A model generated the notes under the pieces. It saw only the letters and a program-made list of their open reading frames with translations. It ran no database searches and was not told where the DNA came from. Below are positions 51,197 through 62,800 of a DNA stretch of 64,000 bases, one piece after another. The translations under genes and the position numbers were made by a program. This DNA is from Drosophila persimilis (lineage: Eukaryota > Arthropoda > Insecta > Diptera > Drosophilidae), in NCBI RefSeq assembly GCF_003286085.1, contig NW_020825298.1, positions 11,718,001 to 11,782,000 of the forward strand. Direction: 5' to 3'. Position 1 is the first letter of the stretch. Each line of letters opens with the position of its first letter.

Positions 51197-51640
51197 CTAA
51201 AGGACAACCTCGTCCAGCACTTTGGCGAGGGCGTGCAGCAGGGGGGTATCGATCACCTTCAGGCCCAGGCAAATAACGAAGTCCATTGGCGATTCCCAAA
51301 GCTTGGTGTTATTGACCAAAAATTGTATGGCACAATCGGTGTCGACCGTGTCTACTCCCAGACAGCTTTGGATGGTTATCGGCACCGAGATGTGGAAGTC
51401 CGGATTTTTCACGGGCTTGAGCATTGCGGGATTGTTGCTGATATCGAAGCTCACATTGTAGATCCCGGCAATCTTGCCCAGCTGCGTGATGACCAGCAGC
51501 CGCTTGCGTCCAAAGCGATGGTAGACGATTTCCGTGGGTATGCCATTCACAGGCACTGAAAACTGCTTCTCAAAGCCTATTTCTTTGACTTCCTTTTGGG
51601 CATCTTGTGGTGGTTTCGGTTTCGAGCAAATTTCATCCAT
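51197..51640 (-). CDS. Proteasome assembly chaperone 3-like protein
   Basis: A single-exon frame of 147 residues. The central segment (KQFSVPVNGIPTEIVYHRFG, then LLVITQLGKIAGIYNV) follows the human PSMG3/PAC3 pattern KQ-x-V-x-G-V-P-T-x-V-V followed by a hydrophobic strand with VVTQFGKMGTL. The C-terminal LVICLGLKVIDTPLLHALAKVLDEVV also fits the PAC3 final strand and helix. PAC3 works with PAC4 to guide alpha-ring assembly of the 20S proteasome. The fly protein is about 25 residues longer. I judge this from remembered family pattern, not an alignment, so it is likely rather than certain. It is divergent from the ARL16-like gene, with two Motif 1 sites between them. Confidence 0.75.
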   Translation of the reverse strand: MDEICSKPKPPQDAQKEVKEIGFEKQFSVPVNGIPTEIVYHRFGRKRLLVITQLGKIAGIYNVSFDISNNPAMLKPVKNPDFHISVPITIQSCLGVDTVDTDCAIQFLVNNTKLWESPMDFVICLGLKVIDTPLLHALAKVLDEVVL

Positions 51641-52129
51641 GATTTTTGAAGGAAAAATATAAATTTTGTTTACGATGAGACAGCAGACAGTGTGACCAGT
51701 GTTCTGAGATGTACAAAGTGTGACCGGGGATCAATCAGAAATATACCAAAATCTCATTTTAAAAATATACCGACGAATTCAAGTTATATTTTACATATTC
51801 CTCAATTTTGATATTCCGTGGAAAATTACTAGCTATATAGAACATTTAGCCTTGCCCATATAATTTTATCGGATTAGTGAATTAATTTTCTACAAGATTA
51901 ACTTCCTTTAAGTACTCCCATTTTGTGTATTCGGACTAAAACAAGGTTTAAACAATTATTAACTGCGGGCTACAGTTCGTATAGCCTTTAACAGACAGCT
52001 CTGTTAGTTTAAAATGTGTACGACAGAGGACGCAAGAAGAATCGACTGTTATCGTTTGTTATCGCGTTTGAATTTTGGTCCGGTTACCAAGGCAAACTAT
52101 GTTTGATCAATAAAAGAACGAAAGGAAAA
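51641..52129. promoter_or_regulatory. Divergent promoter of PSMG3-like and ARL16-like genes
   Basis: About 490 bases without a gene. A perfect Ohler Motif 1 (rc of YGGTCACACTR) lies at 51688-51698 and a 10-of-11 copy at 51716-51726; M1BP binds these at housekeeping core promoters. An RFX X-box-like GTTACCAAGGCAAA lies at 52083-52096 on the ARL16-like side. Confidence 0.6.
52083..52096 (+). promoter_or_regulatory. X-box-like RFX site near ARL16-like gene
   Basis: GTTACC-AA-GGCAAA fits the RYYNYY N1-3 RRNRAC X-box with one mismatch (final base) and matches 12 of 14 positions of the GTTRCCATGGYAAC palindrome. It lies 34 bases upstream of the start codon. Confidence 0.45.
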
Positions 52130-52711
52130 ATGTCCTGCATTTGTCTGGGTCCCAAGCGTTCGGGTAAGACCCACCTGCTGAAGGCTCTCCAGGAACCGGA
52201 CTCAATCGACGAGACGAGCTACTCCATGCCCACCATAGGAACGGGAATCTACCGCATCCACTTTCCCACCAAGTCGCCGAACAGCGACAAACCAAAGCCC
52301 CCGCCAGCGGATGGATCCACCCAGGCACACCACCACGGCGGGAAGAAGCATTTGCCCAAGTCCATCCAGATCCTGGAGATCGGCGGCAGCATGGCTCCAC
52401 TGTGGCGGCAGTACTTTGAGGATGTGAAGAAGCTCATCTATGTGGTGGACACTTCCAATCTCTGCCAGATTTCGGCCGCTGGCGTGCTCTTCTACTCCAT
52501 CCTCACGGAGCCCCGACTGCAGAAGGTCAAGATCCTGCTGGTGCTGGCAAAGATGGACTATTCTTATCGGCAGATGCGCAATGAAGCTCTTCTCATGCTG
52601 CAGATGTCCAAGCTGCAGAAGCAGATCCGCCAACAGGTGACCATTGTGGAGGCCAGTGCAGTGACAAAAGTGGGTCTTGATCCCATCTACGAGTGGCTTC
52701 AGTGGCCATAG
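52130..52711 (+). CDS. ARL16-like small GTPase
   Basis: A single-exon frame of 193 residues. The P-loop GPKRSGKT (residues 7-14) is intact. Switch I carries PTIGTG with Thr35. Switch II is EIGGS (Gly85, Gly86) in place of the WDTAGQ of Ras, as in ARL16. The guanine-specificity motif is AKMD (140-143) in place of NKXD. A Pro/His-rich insert (about 50-78) separates the switches. ARL16 in mammals is linked to Golgi export of ciliary proteins; a role here is by homology. The start at 52130 is chosen because the frame upstream has no ATG and the P-loop falls at the usual distance. It is convergent with BBS8. AATAAA is at 52725-52730. Confidence 0.85.
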   Translation: MSCICLGPKRSGKTHLLKALQEPDSIDETSYSMPTIGTGIYRIHFPTKSPNSDKPKPPPADGSTQAHHHGGKKHLPKSIQILEIGGSMAPLWRQYFEDVKKLIYVVDTSNLCQISAAGVLFYSILTEPRLQKVKILLVLAKMDYSYRQMRNEALLMLQMSKLQKQIRQQVTIVEASAVTKVGLDPIYEWLQWP

Positions 52712-52724
52712 AAGACGACTGTTC

Positions 52725-52730
52725 AATAAA
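52725..52730 (+). terminator. Poly(A) signal of the ARL16-like gene
   Basis: AATAAA 14 bases after the stop codon, implying a very short 3' UTR. The facing BBS8 gene ends 167 bases further on. Confidence 0.6.
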
Positions 52731-52896
52731 ATGTGGATATTTTATAAAAGCACTGCCATTAGGTTTTTAATTGTTCTTGGAATAAATACTTATGCGATTT
52801 AATTTTGAAAATCCATTGCATATATTCAAATCTTAATGCCGAGGCACGTCTACCGCGTACAATAAAAGTATAACGTGATGTTAACAATTGATCCAA

Positions 52897-54694
52897 CTAC
52901 AGTTTGTAATGCAGATCCATAAATTGCAGATTGCTTGTCACCTCCTCAGCATCGGGCATCATATCTTTGGCGGCATTCAGATAGGACTTGGCAGCCAAAA
53001 CGTCCCCGCCCTGGGCTGCCAGGACGGCCAGATTGTTGAGGGCCGCTCCATTGCGGGCATCCGAAGTGAGACAGAGCTGGAGGCAGCGACGGGCCAGATT
53101 GAAGTCCCCCGAGGTCTAAATCAGGTTTAAAGTTAAATTTGATTGATGATTGGATAATTCTTCCAAAGGGCTGGACTCACCACCGCCACAAAGCTCAGGT
53201 TGTACCAGACATCGGCTTTTTGCTCTGGTTGGGTGGACATGGCCAGGGAGCGCTGAAAACAGGGCAGGACCAGGTCGATCTGTCCGCCGTAGAGACAGCA
53301 CAGGGCTATGTTGCAGTAGAGCTCCGCGGAGTGGGCGCCCAGCGAGAGGATGCGGCGATAGTACATGAGCGCCATCTCCGGGTTGTTGTCGTAGAAGTAG
53401 CCCACGGCAATGCTGGCCAGGGCCTCAACATTGATGGGCTGCAGTCGGGACACCAGTCGATACAGTTGCAGCGAGTCCTCCTGCCGCTGCATGGCCTGGT
53501 GGATGCGCGCCTGCTCCAGACGGTAGGTGACATCGAAGGGACGCAAATCCACCACTTCCCCAATCAGGACCAAAGCCCGTTCTGGCTGCTTGAGCCGCTG
53601 ATAGAGTCGCGACAGCAGCAGATACGTGTCCGGATGAGGAAAGGCGGCCAGGGATTGCTGCAGGCAGGGCTCCGCCCGACGGGGATAGTGGAGGGCCAGG
53701 AGACAGCGGCCCATCTGCTGCTGCCACCACCAGTCTATACGGGTGGCCTCCGATCCGGAGGCACTGGGTCGCTGGCGCTGCACCTCGAGCACCGCCCGGC
53801 AGAGGGAGTGCGCCTTCTGCACGTCCGCCTCGTGGTAGAAAAGGAACTGGAACAGAGCCTTCACTAGAGTCTCCCGCTCCGCATAGATAGTGGGATTGAG
53901 ACGGGAGGCCTGGTAAAGCTTCGAGGTGGCGTCGCCCACATTAAAGGCCGCCGCAGATGTAGCCCTCACCCTCGAGGCTGTACCACAGCGAGACGCGGGC
54001 CTGGCCCCCAACGAGGATCCTGGACGGCTGAGACTCGTACCAGGGCGCGCCACAGCCGCCGATCCCGGCCTGGAGCTGTTCAGACGCCCATCGCTGGAGT
54101 GAGCCAAGCCGGCTCCTCGACTGCTGCGCTGCGTCTGGCGCTGGCTGGTGCTTGGTCGCGGCTGGAATGCGGTCTTGATGCTGCTGCCGGGTCGGGCGGC
54201 CGTGGCAATTCTCTCGAACTCCACCTCCTCGTGGGCTGCGGCATGAGAGTTAAGTTAGGATCGTATGGGATGGGAGTGGGATTAGTCGCCTACTCACCCT
54301 CTTCCTCGCCGGCATCATCCACCTCGAGGTCGTCCAGGTAGACGCGCTGCGTCAGGGCACGCATCTTTAATTGCCACACGCCCTCCATCAGCCAAGTGGG
54401 CATCATGATGGATGCGACGGCGGCGGCCTTCTGCTGCTGCTGCGCATGCCTGGGGCCAATACGTTGCAAATTGCTACCGAATCTGCGGCTGTTGCTGTTG
54501 CTGTTGCCTTCGAGCTCCGCCTGCTGCTGCTGCTGCTGGTGCTCCTCCTGCTCCCCCTCTTTGGTGGCAAACATTTGGACATTGTTGTCGTGACCGGCCT
54601 GCAACAGGGCGTTGCACAGCTCCGCACACTGCTCGTAGGAGCGACGGCGGTAGAGGGACACGGCCCTGAAGTAGTCCAGCTCCAGTGTCGCCAT
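52897..54694 (-). CDS. BBS8: BBS8/TTC8, BBSome TPR subunit
   Basis: Three exons, 54694-54298, 54235-53181 and 53115-52897, join in frame to 556 residues. BBS8 (TTC8) is a tetratricopeptide subunit of the BBSome, the coat that moves membrane cargo in and out of cilia; in flies cilia exist only in sensory neurons and sperm. The conserved opening is LDYFRAVSLYRRRSYEQCAELCN, then a polyglutamine and Ser/Asn spacer, then the WLMEGVWQLKMRALTQRVYLDD block. A serine/arginine-rich low-complexity stretch (about 145-205) precedes the TPR array that fills the rest (for example YLLLSRLYQRLKQPERALVL). The C-terminal exon reads LARRCLQLCLTSDARNGAAL. The start chosen is the MATLELDYF methionine; the frame stays open upstream but looks non-coding. 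Identification is secure from family pattern. Confidence 0.9.
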
Positions 54695-55206
54695 CGGGGG
54701 GCCTCCCTCTGGTTCTAAAGATGGAGATGGCTGCTCTTCCTGTTCTGTTCGGCTCTGTCTGGTGGCGACTTCAAGTGTCTGAATTCCTCGATCTTTATAT
54801 ATATTTTTCTTTTTTTTTGGGTTCTCTGCTGTGCGTCTTGGCCTGGCTCTGTGGAATTTCAAAACCGGATGCGTGTCATTCCTCTGCCCTCGGGGCACCG
54901 CCCCATATCCCCCCCCCTCCCCAGCCTCTCTCGAGTTCCAGCAGGAATGCTGTTGCCGCTTCCTGCGGTTACCCTTACCTTCTGTTTCGGTTAGAGGTCC
55001 GCTGCTGCTGCTGCTGCTTCTGCTGATGCTGCTGGCATTTGTTTTAGTTCTTCTTGAATGCCATCTAATTTTTCTATGCCCATAATTTGTGCCTCTCCTG
55101 GGCTCCTTCTTTGGTAAGATTTAATTTGTGGATTCCTCCGAGTATCGACTGTGGCAGGTACATACCTACATATATGCTATGCCAAATGGAAAGGAAAGGG
55201 TCTTCC

Positions 55207-55220
55207 GGTGCCATGGAAAC
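55207..55220 (-). promoter_or_regulatory. X-box-like RFX site upstream of BBS8
   Basis: On the minus strand GTTTCC-AT-GGCACC fits RYYNYY N1-3 RRNRAC with one mismatch and is 12 of 14 to the palindromic consensus. It lies about 510 bases upstream of the BBS8 start, within the range used by fly RFX targets. Confidence 0.4.
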
Positions 55221-58200
55221 CGATGGCTAACCAAAACACAAATTGCTTTGGCTCTGCGCTTGCCCCCTGGGGAAAGAGGAAAGACACCTCTGAAAAATGT
55301 TACCCCAAAAGAGTATTCCGACTAGAGCTTGTGGAATTTCTTCACAGAAATTCATAGAAATTATATATAATTAAAGCCACCATCAAAAAAAAACCTCTTT
55401 GGATCGTATTTAGTATTAATATTTGTTATTTATTTGTTCCTTCATCAATCGACTTCGGCTTTTCCGGTTGTTCCTATCCCGCGTCATGTGGCAGCGCACT
55501 TCGGCTTCTGGATTTTTTATGAAAACTATGAAGCAAATGATTCTTTGGTTTTCTTCTGTTTTATATGAATTGTTCTTATAGGATTCCATGAAATACAGAG
55601 CTATGATCTAGAGCAGACGATGAATTGCCAAAAACTAGATGGTATTCTGTGACTTTTGGCTATTTTCCGGTCTTTGTAGATAAGTTGAAGGTTAACCAAT
55701 TCCTAAAAAAAATAATTGCTCAATGAAACACACCTCAATCCGCCTAATCCACGAACCATAACCACCATGAACCCCTCACCCACAATAATTAGCAGCATCA
55801 GCAGCAAAATCCACAACGCGAAATCCATTGAAAATATTGTGCAAAAGTCCAGCCAGATGGAGAGACTTCATATAGATGGGAGGTTGTCAGGTGTTCGGGT
55901 CAGTAAATCTGCTGATGCTGATGTTGATGTTGTTTTTGATGATGCAGCTTCTGGTTAGGAGTGGAGCAACCTAGCTCCCTCTCCCCTCTCTCCACTGTGT
56001 TTGAGTCGAACAAATGATAAGCGCCAAATATTTGTTGATAAATGTTTGAAAATTAAATGAGCGGCAACAACAGCCACAACCACAGCCACAGCCACAGTGA
56101 GACTTGATGTACGACGACGTTGAACTCATGGCGATGGCATGCAAAAGTCAAATATTTATCAGTCTAGAAGGTGGGGGATATTCAGAGCCAGTTCCCTCGG
56201 AGGGGTTCTAGTTCTATCTGGGGGATTACGGAGCGTATTGCTCCCACGGTTCAAGATGCTAATCGAGTCGAAATTTGAATAAGTAATACTCTTGGATCTG
56301 AATTTACATTTGTGCCAAAACCCATACGTACATACGTACACATGTATGGCTGTATCGCTCTATCTGTATCTTTGGCTGTGTGTATCTGTATCTGTGGGCT
56401 CTATCTTTATCTGTATCTTGTATTTGCTCGTTTCTGTTTTTCTGCGTTAGGCCCGTTTCCGTTTCGAGAGAGTTTTCGGTTTTTGGCATTGAATTTACTT
56501 TTGACTCTTGGGCTTATCAGCGGTCTCTGTTCCCGTCCCCGGTCTCGGGCCTGGGCCTGTGCCTTTGGGCCAAAATGCGTCAGCACTTGCCAGCGGGCAC
56601 TTGTCGGTGTTTTTTTTTATCACAGACATACCTCACTGCTGCCATGTCCCTGTCCCTTCTCTCCCCATCTTCAACCTGCCTCTCAATTGGAGTGACTAGT
56701 TAATCATCAGCGGATCCATGGCGTCCGGCAGGTGGCTACTGCCTCTGCCTCTGCTGCTGCTGCTGCCTCTACTTCTGCTGCCTCGAAAAGTGTCAAGATG
56801 ATCTCGTAACGCGCCTCTCTCAATTAGCCGGCCACACCTGACAGCTGCAGATTGAGCTGTGCGTCGCGTCGAGCTTGCTTCGAGGTTGCTGGTGGGGGAA
56901 AGGTATTCCAGAGACTCACCCTGGGAAATATGTATAGTACTTTTGCCACACGAACTGATTTCCACTGGAATGGAGTTTGTTCCGTAGAACTTTGGCTTCC
57001 CAGAGCTTCCCATGTGAGATCAAAGATTCTAGCCGGCAAAACTTAGATATTATTCTCTTTTTGTTTGCGGATTGTGTAGAACAATGAATATAAAATATAT
57101 ATACATAAATATTTGGAGGGAACTATTACTGTTAAGAGGAGGAAAATATTTTACTATATCATAGATATTTTATCTGAGATGACTTAGCTTTGCTTTCGGG
57201 AAGATGTAGCTTAGCTTTCAGCGAAATTTAAGACTTTATAAAAATGCATTAATTTATTCCTTGGTAATCTGTCATTTGCTATCCATCTACACATAATTTC
57301 CTATATGTACATACGTATCTAAGCGTCATCTTTGCAGAGAACAGAGAATATAGAGTTCTTTTGAGCGTTCATTTCTCTTTGAAAGATGTTCAAACCAAGA
57401 ACCCGCATGATCTGTAAATTATTATTATTAAGTCTTAAGATCTTGCAAAAACCTTCAGTACATCGAAGGGAACTCTTTAAGTCTTTAAATTTATTAAGCA
57501 TTAAGCATAATTACCAGATCTCTTCTGGAGATTATGATCTCCACGAGTTCTGCTATAAATTTTGCCTATAATAAAGTCTTTAAATCTTTTGCAGAGCAGT
57601 ATATTTTTAAGATATACTCGTATGTTGATTATCAGAACTTTCATAGAGAAATTTGTTTTGCTATTCCGCACTGTCAATACTCATATACGGGTAAGTCTGT
57701 TTGAACAAGTGTTTTGCGGTTGTCTCTATTTCTGCCGCCAAAAACTGTGTTACCATAATAATCATCACACCTACCCCAGCCCCTCCCCCTTCGCCCCGCT
57801 CTGTGGGACCCATGGGAACCAAATACCTTAAGCATTTCGATTCCATTGAGAGCCTAGGAATCGGTTTAAGAGGTGGAGGCTACGAGTACGATGTTATGTT
57901 ATGTGTGGGGTTATGGGTAAACCGCAAAAGCAAAACGCAAAAATCATCCTCATCGTCATCCTCCTCTGACATGGAGATGCATTCGCTTGGTTTGGCTCAA
58001 TCCACAGCCCTCCCCAGTGCCTCCCCCTCGCACTCGCTGCTTGCCCTGATCCTTCAGCCCCATATAAAAGCTCATTAAAAGCATAAAAAAAGAAGAGCAA
58101 AAGGCAGACGCAGACGCAAGGCAGCTACTGTACGAACATTGGTTGATTTTTTTGATTTTTAGTTGCAGCCACAGGCCCCCCTGCCACTCCACTCCGCTTC

Positions 58201-58292
58201 TCTTCTTTTCTGCCTCCTGGAGGAGGTGCAAGAGCAGCTCTGGCCAAAAAGAAGCAAAGCACAAGAAAGGCCAAAACAGGTAACAGCAACAG

Positions 58293-58340
58293 AGCAACAG
58301 AGAAAAAGAGCAACAGAGAAAAAGAGCAACAGAGAAAAAG
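58293..58340. repeat. 16-base unit repeated three times
   Basis: Three exact tandem copies of agcaacagagaaaaag, with partial related units on either side. Confidence 0.85.
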
Positions 58341-59776
58341 AGCAAAGGCAAGAGCAACAACATGGCTTAGACATCCGTTGAGGCTGCGCACGCGCGACTC
58401 TGCTGCGTCTTCCTCTGTTGCGTTTTTGGGGCCTTGGGAGCCTTGCCACAGCCTCGAATCTCGTGCCTCGTGTTGCTCCTCTTCTTTTGCTTCATTTTTT
58501 CTTCTTCTTGTTTTTGTGGCTGTTTGCCGGCATTTACAGGGTATGCGGGTAGTAATGGGCTCGTTCGGTAGAGATAGGAGATGGCTATAGCGTAACTTTA
58601 GACCGATGGGAGCCCCAAAACTATTACAGTTGTTTTCCGAGTCTCTCATGTTGAGATCTGATTGCTTTATAGGCTATAATGCTGGCGGATTTTCAAACCC
58701 TTTAACTTTTCTACACAAAAAGGCTTAAATTTCTGTATTTTCTCATTTAGGATCTGCCAAATACGATCTATATGACCCTTTTAAAGAGTACTTCATTGTC
58801 GATCACTCTCCTGCTTGTTGTTGTTGTTGTTGCTGTTGATGATGATGATGACGATGCTAAAGATTGCAATCACGTTGCGCACAGCGTACAGAATTTGTAT
58901 CTGCAAGATACATCTGCCTTTGCGAAGAGCACTCCTGGCTCTCCCTCGGCTCTCCCGTCGGGGGGCTCCCTGAATTTCATTTCCCTGGAATTTATTTAGA
59001 ACACATTGTTGGTGCTTGGCTCTTGTTGTTGTTGCTGTTGCATGTTGCTTGGGGGCTTATGCTGGAGTTGGGGCAGAGGCAGGCGCAGGCGCAGGCGCAG
59101 GAGCAGCATGCAACATTCCAAGGCCCAAAAAAGGCAAATCCCAAGCAGCAGCAAAATCGATTGCCAGGCCTGAAATTTCATTGCAGTTTAGTCGATACCC
59201 CTCTCTCTCTCTCTCTATCACTAGGAAAAACTGAGACAGAGATAGAAAGAGAGATAGAGATAGAGAGAGAGAGAGGGAGAGAAAAAAGTTCAGCTCGAAT
59301 AAATTGAATCGAATCGAATCTCGCGTCGAGATGCCAAAGAGTCTCGACGACTGGAAATGGAGTGAAAGTAGGGTAGGCAGATTAGAGACTGCTGCTTCCA
59401 GTGCGGCTCCAGCTTCCAATTGGAGTGGCACTAGCAGCAGCATTCCACAAACCATTCCAGAAACCATGAAACCCCTGGATGCCAAAGGTTAAAGTTGAGA
59501 TTCTGCTTTAGAGGATGCCTTAGATCCTCCCTAATTTCAGTGGTGTCCACATTGAAATGAGGCCCAATGCCCCAACCACCAATGGCAATGGTAGTGCCAG
59601 CATTCTACCATCCAGACTTCAGAAACATTGATCCGATCCAAGCCAAAGCCAAGTCCCAGCGGAGATTCTTTTTTTGGGGGAGAGTCAGAACTGAGATTCT
59701 TTTGGAGGAGAGTCAGAGTCAGTGTCAAAGGTAACCTCAGAGCCAATCAACTGTGGAATGACGCCCATTCAGGTGG

Positions 59777-59781
<5 letters not shown>

Positions 59782-59808
<27 letters not shown>
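59782..59808. repeat. (CT)n microsatellite
   Basis: An uninterrupted run of about 13 CT dinucleotides. Confidence 0.85.
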
Positions 59809-59813
<5 letters not shown>

Positions 59814-62435
59814 ATAGATACCCCTCTCATTTCCATTCAAACAACAACAATAAAAAACCTAAATGCCATAGCGTCCAGTCTGCGTCGCGTTGTCGTCCGA
59901 CTCGAATAGGAAGTAAGTTAGTGTAACAAAAGTCATAAAAATACCTCGGACCGGCGACAGACTGAAAGAATACGATGGGGGCGAGGAGAGCACGGTGGAG
60001 GGCAGGGCATAGTGGGGCCCTCCATTAACATTATCGTGGCTCAAGGGGCATGACTGGCTGGCTGGCTGGTCTGACTGGCGGCCAGCAGAAATATTTGGCC
60101 ATAATAAAAAGAATACAAAGCAAAACGAATCGAAACGGAACGAAATGAAATGGAAACTCAATCGACAACTCATCGAACCTTTCAATACCCTCCACTATGG
60201 TGGATTGATTGATAAGTCGTATGGCATAGGAATTGTATAAATTATAGATTACGGAACGGGGTAGGGACATTCGTGAACATTTGTGGATAGAGAATGAGCA
60301 CTGATCTGTACTGATTGGATCTCTGGAGTGTTAGGGTAATTATAAGTCCTTCAATCGTTATGTGATCCCCATTTTAGCGATTGAATTAGTTCAAATGATA
60401 ATTATATGATGAACGACTCCTTCCCGTGGATGTATGGAATCTACTTAAAGCTCAGCGATCACTAATAAAGTTCCGGCTGGAACCATCCCACATATCAACG
60501 AGTGTGGGAAAACTCCCAGAGAACTTTATGCTCTCCCATTCTTCTTTGGTAGTTGTGATGCTCCCTTTTGTAAGGGTAGAAAGTATGCGACAATCGGGCT
60601 ATATCGACGGGCGATCGACAGCAATGAAGCGTAACGAAAACACACACCACTACGCGTACTACGGGGAGCGGGAGGGGACCCGCGTCATATGCCAACTTAT
60701 TCAATAAATTCCAGGCCTCCTCGCCATATCATCATCAACAACGACGACTTTTGGCTTTGGCCAAGAAGGAGAACCCAAAAAAAAGAGTCCCGAAACACGA
60801 GGAATTTTGAATAGAAAGAGGATCAATGGCAGCTGCTGCGCTCAGAGATCACCTCGGTTGGGATCAGAAAGGAGTCGGACTCGGAGACGCAAACAAAAAA
60901 AAACAAAAAATTGCGCGCCAATTCCTCAAAAGAGATTCTGGGGAGACACTGGAGGCCAGGCCGCAGAAATCGACTTCAAGGAATTGCATAAAAAATTCTT
61001 CTTTCTTTTTTTTCCTCTTCTTGGAGTCGAAACTTCGGCCTCGACCAGGCTCCAACCTCCACTCGTATGTACATATCTGAGTCTGTGTGTTTCGGCGTGT
61101 ATGTGTGTGTGTGCGCATACCAACTCACACACAATGTTGACCAAGAACGTAGCGCCCAAAAGGCAGGCTTACAGCCACAGCAACAACAACCGGTCTTAGA
61201 GAGTCAGAGCCAGAGCTAACAGCAAACCAAGCGATCGGCCGAAGACGAAAGAATAACGAAAAACAAGAATCAAAAGGTGGATAGAGTAGAGTCGCAGGTG
61301 GATGCACCCTAAAAGTCGGAAGATCGTTATATCATACAAGGATTTATTAACTGAGAAACTATTATAAAGAATAATGAACAATGAAGATATATATTATGTA
61401 CTTTTCTTAAAAAATAATCTCAAAACTTTATAAAGAACGGAGGATTATAAAACCAGGGGGAATATTTGTTATCGCGCCACATCTTCAAGATATCCAATAC
61501 TTAGTATCTGAATAGGTTTGATTATGGATTACAGAGTTAATAAACATAGAATATAAGGTGTATAGAATGACGGAACCGTATATAGAAATGCGGTATGTAG
61601 CTGATCTATAAGGTATTAAAGCTGATATACCTGACGGGGAGAGTATTCCAAGAAAAACAACACCCAAAAAAAAGCGCATAGCAAATACACTCGAAGAAAT
61701 CGAAGGCTGCGGCAGAGAGTTCCCATCGTTCCCCCGACTCTCCTTCTTCCACCTGGCCCACCACTCCCCTTAGCCACTCCACTGTCTTCACCCACTTCTC
61801 CTCTCCCCTCTCCACTGTTCAGGCTTCAGTCAACAAGTTATGACCATGCCAAGACGACCCCCGACCCGTCAAGAACGTGCTGAGCCCCAGCATCGAGGAG
61901 ACTCGGATTCGGACTCGGACTCCCCCCTTTCCCACACTTCCACTATGGGGTGCGGTGTGGGGCGTGTGTATGCCGCATATTTGAAGCAGCAGCAGCAGAA
62001 GAAGCGGTAGAAGAGGGAACAGAAAAGAAAAAGGAAAACAAAACTTACGAAAAAATAATTTCGAGTGAGTAGTTGGTTAGAGGGAGAGGGAGTGAAGAAG
62101 AGGAGCGAGAGAGAGGGGTAAAAAGAATCCAGCAAATCAAGCTCATGAATGCATTCAGATTCAGGCACTCAATGGTATATTTGGATAAGGTGTGACATTA
62201 CTGTGTGGTTCCTTTTTGTCTATGTTGTTCACTCCATCATCCATCATAATTGCATCCAGTGAGTGGGACCAATAGAATAGGTTACTACCCCAAGAGTCCA
62301 TTATGTCAATGCCCCACCCTATTTTCATTTATCTTGCATTCCTCTTCTACCTCGCTGCTGCTCCTGGGCTCTGTGGGTTTCTGATCTTCTCTTCCCTCTG
62401 CCTGCCTGCAGCTGAGATAAAACATTGGAATTTCT

Positions 62436-62456
62436 CACACACACACACACACACAC
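62436..62456. repeat. (CA)n microsatellite
   Basis: An uninterrupted run of about ten CA dinucleotides. Confidence 0.85.
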
Positions 62457-62800
62457 CCATGTACATGTACATTTGTTGCTACTGTGATTCTCCTTTGAAG
62501 TTTGTTTTCCTTTTCCTCGTTTTTTTTTGTAGTTTTACTACTGCTGCCTTTTTGTTTTTGGCTTTGCGAATGGGTTTCTTTCTTTTCTTTTTCGAGCGGT
62601 CATAGATGTAACTGTAACAGTGTGTGTGTGTTTGTGTGCATCTGTGTGGTATTTTCTGTTCCCCCCCTGCCCCTAACCAACTGTTGGAGCTACTAACTAT
62701 CATGAAAACGTCGCATTCCAATCTCAAATCTCAGTGGGAGATACACACACAGACACAGCACTGGCTCTCGCTCTCCCTCTCTCTGGTTTTCGTTAAGTGA

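Larger units (their letters stand above)
54695..62800. other. Long non-coding region after BBS8
   Basis: About 8 kb with no supported gene. The first 500 bases are the BBS8 5' side, including an X-box-like site at 55207-55220. Beyond are simple repeats: a 16-base triplicate (58293-58340), GCAGGC units (59080-59104), CT and GA runs (59198-59283, 59782-59808) and a CA run (62436-62456). Open frames here derive from these repeats or from AT-rich DNA. It may belong to the regulatory region of the gene whose promoter seems to lie near 63 kb. Confidence 0.45.

Noticed and set aside
52016..52129. Upstream extension of the ARL16-like frame
   Set aside because: It lacks an ATG before 52130 and would place the P-loop unusually far from the N-terminus.
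54695..54898. 68-codon upstream extension of the BBS8 frame
   Set aside because: Composition is unlike the protein, and the family begins at the MATLELDYF segment.
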